Part shown: in pieces, positions 5,306 through 7,564 of the stretch | How the letters are laid out: each line of letters begins with the position of its first letter | How positions within the stretch are numbered: position 1 is the first letter of the stretch | Assembly: GCA_005877535.1 (NCBI GenBank) | Contig: VBOM01000270.1 | Location: 1 to 7,564, forward strand | Length of the DNA stretch: 7,564 nt | Reading direction: 5' to 3' | Source of the DNA: Nitrospirota bacterium | GTDB lineage: Bacteria > Nitrospirota > Nitrospiria > Nitrospirales > Nitrospiraceae | Notes under the pieces: model-generated | Database searches by the model: none | What the model saw: the letters and a program-made list of their open reading frames with translations, nothing else | What the model was told of the DNA's origin: nothing | Translations under genes and position numbers: made by a program

Positions 5306-7309
5306 CTAGACCTCTGGCTTCAATTCTAACTCCTTCATCCTCAACGCTCGAATCCGGTTTCGGATGGCTGCGGCCCGTTCAAACTCCAACTCCTTGGCGG
5401 CAGCCTTCATTTCCCTATCCAGCCGTTTGATGATCTGTTCAGTTGCTTCCTCTGCTCCATAGACGGCCGGCGACTCCGCAGCCAAATCCAGTTGCACAGC
5501 ATCCATATCCACCGTGGCATATTCGAGTGACAGGACGTCTTTCTTGATGCTCGTGGGCACGATACCGTGTCTGGCATTATAGTCGGCCTGAATCGTACGC
5601 CGGCGGCCGGTCTCGGCGAGCGCCATTTGCATAGAATCGGTGACGGCATCACCGTATAAAATCACGTGGCCCCGCACGTTCCTCGCTGCCCGCCCAGCCG
5701 TCTGGATCAACGATCGATAAGAGCGAAGATACCCTTCCTTATCCGCATCAAGAATCGCCACCAGGGTAACCTCAGGGAGATCCAGCCCTTCACGCAGGAG
5801 GTTGATCCCCACCAGCACGTCGAAAACCCCGCACCGCAGATCGCGTATAATCTCAGCCCGCTCCAATGTCTTGATGTCAGAGTGCAGATACCGCACCTTG
5901 ATCCCAAGATCGTGGTAGTACTCGCTCAAATCCTCCGCCATACGCTTGGTTAAGGTGGTGATCAGCACACGCCCTCCCTGTGCCACTTCAGCCCGCACTT
6001 CGCCGAGGAGATGGTCCACCTGCCCTTTGGCCGGCCGCACTTCGATAACTGGATCCATCAGACCGGTCGGGCGAAGGATCTGCTCGACCACCTCTCCAGC
6101 CGCATGCCCCAGTTCATAGGGGCCTGGTGTCGCGGAGACGTACACCGCTTGCGTGAGACAGCGCTCAAATTCTGCAAACGTAAGCGGTCGGTTATCGATC
6201 GCCGAGGGCAACCGGAATCCGTACTCAACCAAGGTGCGCTTCCGCGAATAGTCGCCCTCATACATCCCGCCAACTTGGGGAATCGTTGCATGGGATTCGT
6301 CGACGATCAGCAGAAAGTCTTTGGGAAAATAATCGATGAGCGTCGGAGGCTGCTCACCTGGCGAACGGCCACTGAGATGTCGCGAGTAGTTCTCGATACC
6401 ATGGCAGTACCCCATCGCCCGAATCATCTCAAGGTCGAACTTGGTCCGTTGGGCGATCCGCTGGGCCTCCACGAGCTGATTCTGTTTCTTGAAATAGGCG
6501 ACGCGCTCTTCCAGTTCTTCCTCGATACCTGTAATTGCCCGCTCATACCGATCCGGCGCAATGAGATAGTGTGTGTTTGGATAGACCGCGACTTTCGGAA
6601 GCCTCCTGAGCGACTTCCCTGTGAGCGGATCAATTTCGTGAATCGCATCGACCAGGTCACCGAACAACTCAATCCGCACGGACACCGCGTCATTCGAAGC
6701 CGGAAAAATCTCAATGACGTCGCCGCGGGCACGGAAGGTGCCCCGGTGGAAATCCATATCGTCGCGGGCATATTGAATCTCAACCAGTTTAGCCAGGATC
6801 TTTTCCCGACGAATCTCCATTCCCTCCTCGAGGAATACCACCATCTCATGATAGACCTCAGGCGATCCCAGGCCGTAAATACAGGAGACCGACGAGACGA
6901 TCAGCACGTCGGTCCGTTGGAGCAACGCGGATGTCGCCGCATGCCTCATCTGATCGATCGCATCATTGACGGATGCGTCCTTGGCAATGTACGTGTTGCT
7001 TTGGGGAATATAGGCTTCCGGCTGGTAGTAATCGTAGTAGCTGACGAAGTACTCCACCGCGTTGTGGGGAAAGAACTGTTTGAATTCTTGGTAGAGCTGA
7101 CCGGCCAGCGTCTTGTTATGGACCAGAACCAACGTGGGCTTCTGCACCTGCGCGACCACATTGGCCATGGTAAAGGTCTTGCCGGATCCAGTGACACCAA
7201 GCAGCGCTTGGTGCCTCCGGCCAGCCGCAATTCCGGCGACCAACTTGTCGATGGCTTGCCCTTGATCTCCGCAGGGCTTGAAGGGGGCTTCGAGTTGAAA
7301 CGGCGGCAT
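5306..7309 (-). CDS. uvrB: Excinuclease ABC subunit B
   Basis: UvrB is the helicase-like damage-verification subunit of nucleotide excision repair. It is loaded by UvrA and then recruits UvrC for dual incision. The 667-residue product is full length (E. coli 673). It has the Walker A motif GVTGSGKT at 38-45, HNKTLAGQL at 64-72, and the DNA-clamping beta-hairpin [12 protein letters not shown] at 91-102. It also has [10 protein letters not shown] at 139-148, the Walker B/DESH box at 337-340, SATPG at 392-396, [10 protein letters not shown] at 505-514 and motif [11 protein letters not shown] at 536-544. The C-terminal UVR domain (about 624-659), which contacts UvrC, is present. No key residue is missing. 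ATG 7309 matches the family N-terminus and has AAAGG 7 nt upstream. It stands alone, converging with the DUF4321 gene. An extended -10 element and a 16-bp palindrome lie directly upstream. Confidence 0.98.
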   Translation of the reverse strand: MPPFQLEAPFKPCGDQGQAIDKLVAGIAAGRRHQALLGVTGSGKTFTMANVVAQVQKPTLVLVHNKTLAGQLYQEFKQFFPHNAVEYFVSYYDYYQPEAYIPQSNTYIAKDASVNDAIDQMRHAATSALLQRTDVLIVSSVSCIYGLGSPEVYHEMVVFLEEGMEIRREKILAKLVEIQYARDDMDFHRGTFRARGDVIEIFPASNDAVSVRIELFGDLVDAIHEIDPLTGKSLRRLPKVAVYPNTHYLIAPDRYERAITGIEEELEERVAYFKKQNQLVEAQRIAQRTKFDLEMIRAMGYCHGIENYSRHLSGRSPGEQPPTLIDYFPKDFLLIVDESHATIPQVGGMYEGDYSRKRTLVEYGFRLPSAIDNRPLTFAEFERCLTQAVYVSATPGPYELGHAAGEVVEQILRPTGLMDPVIEVRPAKGQVDHLLGEVRAEVAQGGRVLITTLTKRMAEDLSEYYHDLGIKVRYLHSDIKTLERAEIIRDLRCGVFDVLVGINLLREGLDLPEVTLVAILDADKEGYLRSYRSLIQTAGRAARNVRGHVILYGDAVTDSMQMALAETGRRRTIQADYNARHGIVPTSIKKDVLSLEYATVDMDAVQLDLAAESPAVYGAEEATEQIIKRLDREMKAAAKELEFERAAAIRNRIRALRMKELELKPEV

Positions 7310-7312
7310 GGG

Positions 7313-7328
7313 ACGACCTTTCGGTCGT
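7313..7328. promoter_or_regulatory. 16-bp palindrome immediately upstream of uvrB, overlapping its Shine-Dalgarno
   Basis: The plus strand reads ACGACC-TTTC-GGTCGT, a perfect 6-bp inverted repeat with a 4-base centre. In the uvrB sense it reads ACGACC-GAAA-GGTCGT, so an RNA copy would form a GAAA-tetraloop hairpin that buries the AAAGG ribosome-binding bases. If transcription starts from the -10 element at 7330-7335, the start point falls inside the palindrome. It would then act more naturally as a DNA operator. Either role is inference. Confidence 0.45.
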
Positions 7329-7329
7329 T

Positions 7330-7338
7330 ATCTTACCA
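7330..7338 (-). promoter_or_regulatory. Candidate extended -10 promoter element of uvrB
   Basis: The minus strand reads TGG-TAAGAT, which fits the extended -10 form TGn-TATAAT (hexamer 4 of 6). A poor -35 (TTGCGC) lies 19 bp upstream, and extended -10 promoters tolerate that. Transcription would begin around 7323, giving a very short leader before the uvrB ATG at 7309. Confidence 0.35.
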
Positions 7339-7564
7339 TCGAAAACAGCGATGCGCGCAACTGAGAGAACGCAAGCTGGACTATGACTGCCCCACGAAAC
7401 ACCACCGAGCCCTTCCAGGGTCCGGTGGCATAACGGTTCCACTAATATCGTGGGCGCCTGGATCCACCGACTGAGGCTCCCTGTCTGTGAACTGATCCCC
7501 GGCTCTCGCCTTCGCGGAATCGTCTGCCGGATGGTTCGGCACTTCGGAGTGGCCGGTGGCGAGG
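7339..7564. other. Right-edge region with no assignable gene
   Basis: Two open frames reach the right edge. One is on the minus strand, 60 codons to a stop at 7381 (hydrophilic, containing GDQFTDREPQ). The other is on the plus strand from GTG 7450 (VGAWIHRLRLPV). Neither resembles a family I know, and each is the other's antisense, so at most one can be real. The minus frame would run through the 7402-7428 stem-loop, which argues mildly against it. Confidence 0.4.
7402..7428. terminator. Imperfect stem-loop upstream of uvrB (possible terminator of an unseen gene)
   Basis: CCACCG (7402-7407) pairs with CGGTGG (7423-7428), and CCC (7410-7412) pairs with GGG (7418-7420) around a 5-base loop, with a small internal bulge. 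On the minus strand it is followed by TGTTTCGT, only partly T-rich. It could end a minus-strand gene lying beyond the right edge, but support is weak. Confidence 0.25.

Noticed and set aside
7329..7400. A LexA/SOS box upstream of uvrB
   Set aside because: I looked for CTGT-N8-ACAG and GAAC-N4-GTTC patterns; only half-sites (CTGT, GTTC) occur without a partner.
6011..7474. 487-codon open frame on the plus strand
   Set aside because: It lies antisense to the fully supported uvrB, has no recognisable domain, and is an expected shadow of a GC-rich gene on the opposite strand.
7450..7564. Plus-strand partial gene starting at GTG 7450
   Set aside because: No Shine-Dalgarno, no family resemblance, and an equally open antisense frame; insufficient to call.

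Overview
The window reads as chromosomal DNA of a moderately GC-rich bacterium, most likely Nitrospira or a close relative (Nitrospirota). I infer this from three things. The gene order is compact: ffh-rpsP-rimM-trmD-rplS-rnhB-yraN. There is a DUF4321-type small membrane protein. A 128-bp nested inverted repeat resembles one I recall as dispersed in Nitrospira genomes. No database search was possible, so the taxon is an inference.

Layout. Positions 1-4392 are a minus-strand housekeeping operon, read right to left: ffh (SRP GTPase), rpsP (ribosomal protein S16), rimM (30S maturation factor), trmD (tRNA m1G37 methyltransferase), rplS (ribosomal protein L19), rnhB (RNase HII) and yraN (UPF0102 nuclease-like protein, cut by the left edge). 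Spacing is very tight: 3-4 nt gaps, an 11-nt overlap (rimM/trmD) and a GTGA stop/start overlap (rnhB/yraN). This indicates one transcript with translational coupling. A good sigma70-type promoter (TTGACT-18-TAAAAT) lies about 80 nt upstream of ffh. Positions 4393-4844 are intergenic and hold that promoter, a possible CTG-initiated 34-codon CPKC-containing reading frame or gene remnant on the minus strand, and a promoter for the next gene. Positions 4845-5105 encode a DUF4321 two-helix membrane protein on the plus strand. Positions 5104-5231 are the 128-bp inverted repeat between convergent genes. Positions 5306-7309 are a complete uvrB on the minus strand (excision-repair DNA damage recognition). 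It has an extended -10 promoter and a perfect 6-bp-arm palindrome just before its start. Positions 7310-7564 hold the uvrB leader and an unassigned edge.

Main anomaly. The ffh gene is broken. Its NG GTPase domain and the first part of its M domain are intact to about residue 364. The frame then departs, and the last 33 codons of a normal Ffh M domain (beginning NRLIKQF) appear in the +1 frame immediately after the break. About 50 residues that normally form the centre of the M domain, including the SRP-RNA-binding segment, are missing. Ffh is normally essential and single-copy, so this is either an assembly or consensus deletion or a striking real lesion. Apart from this, the window is core informational and repair genes. 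I do not see a novel multi-gene system here.
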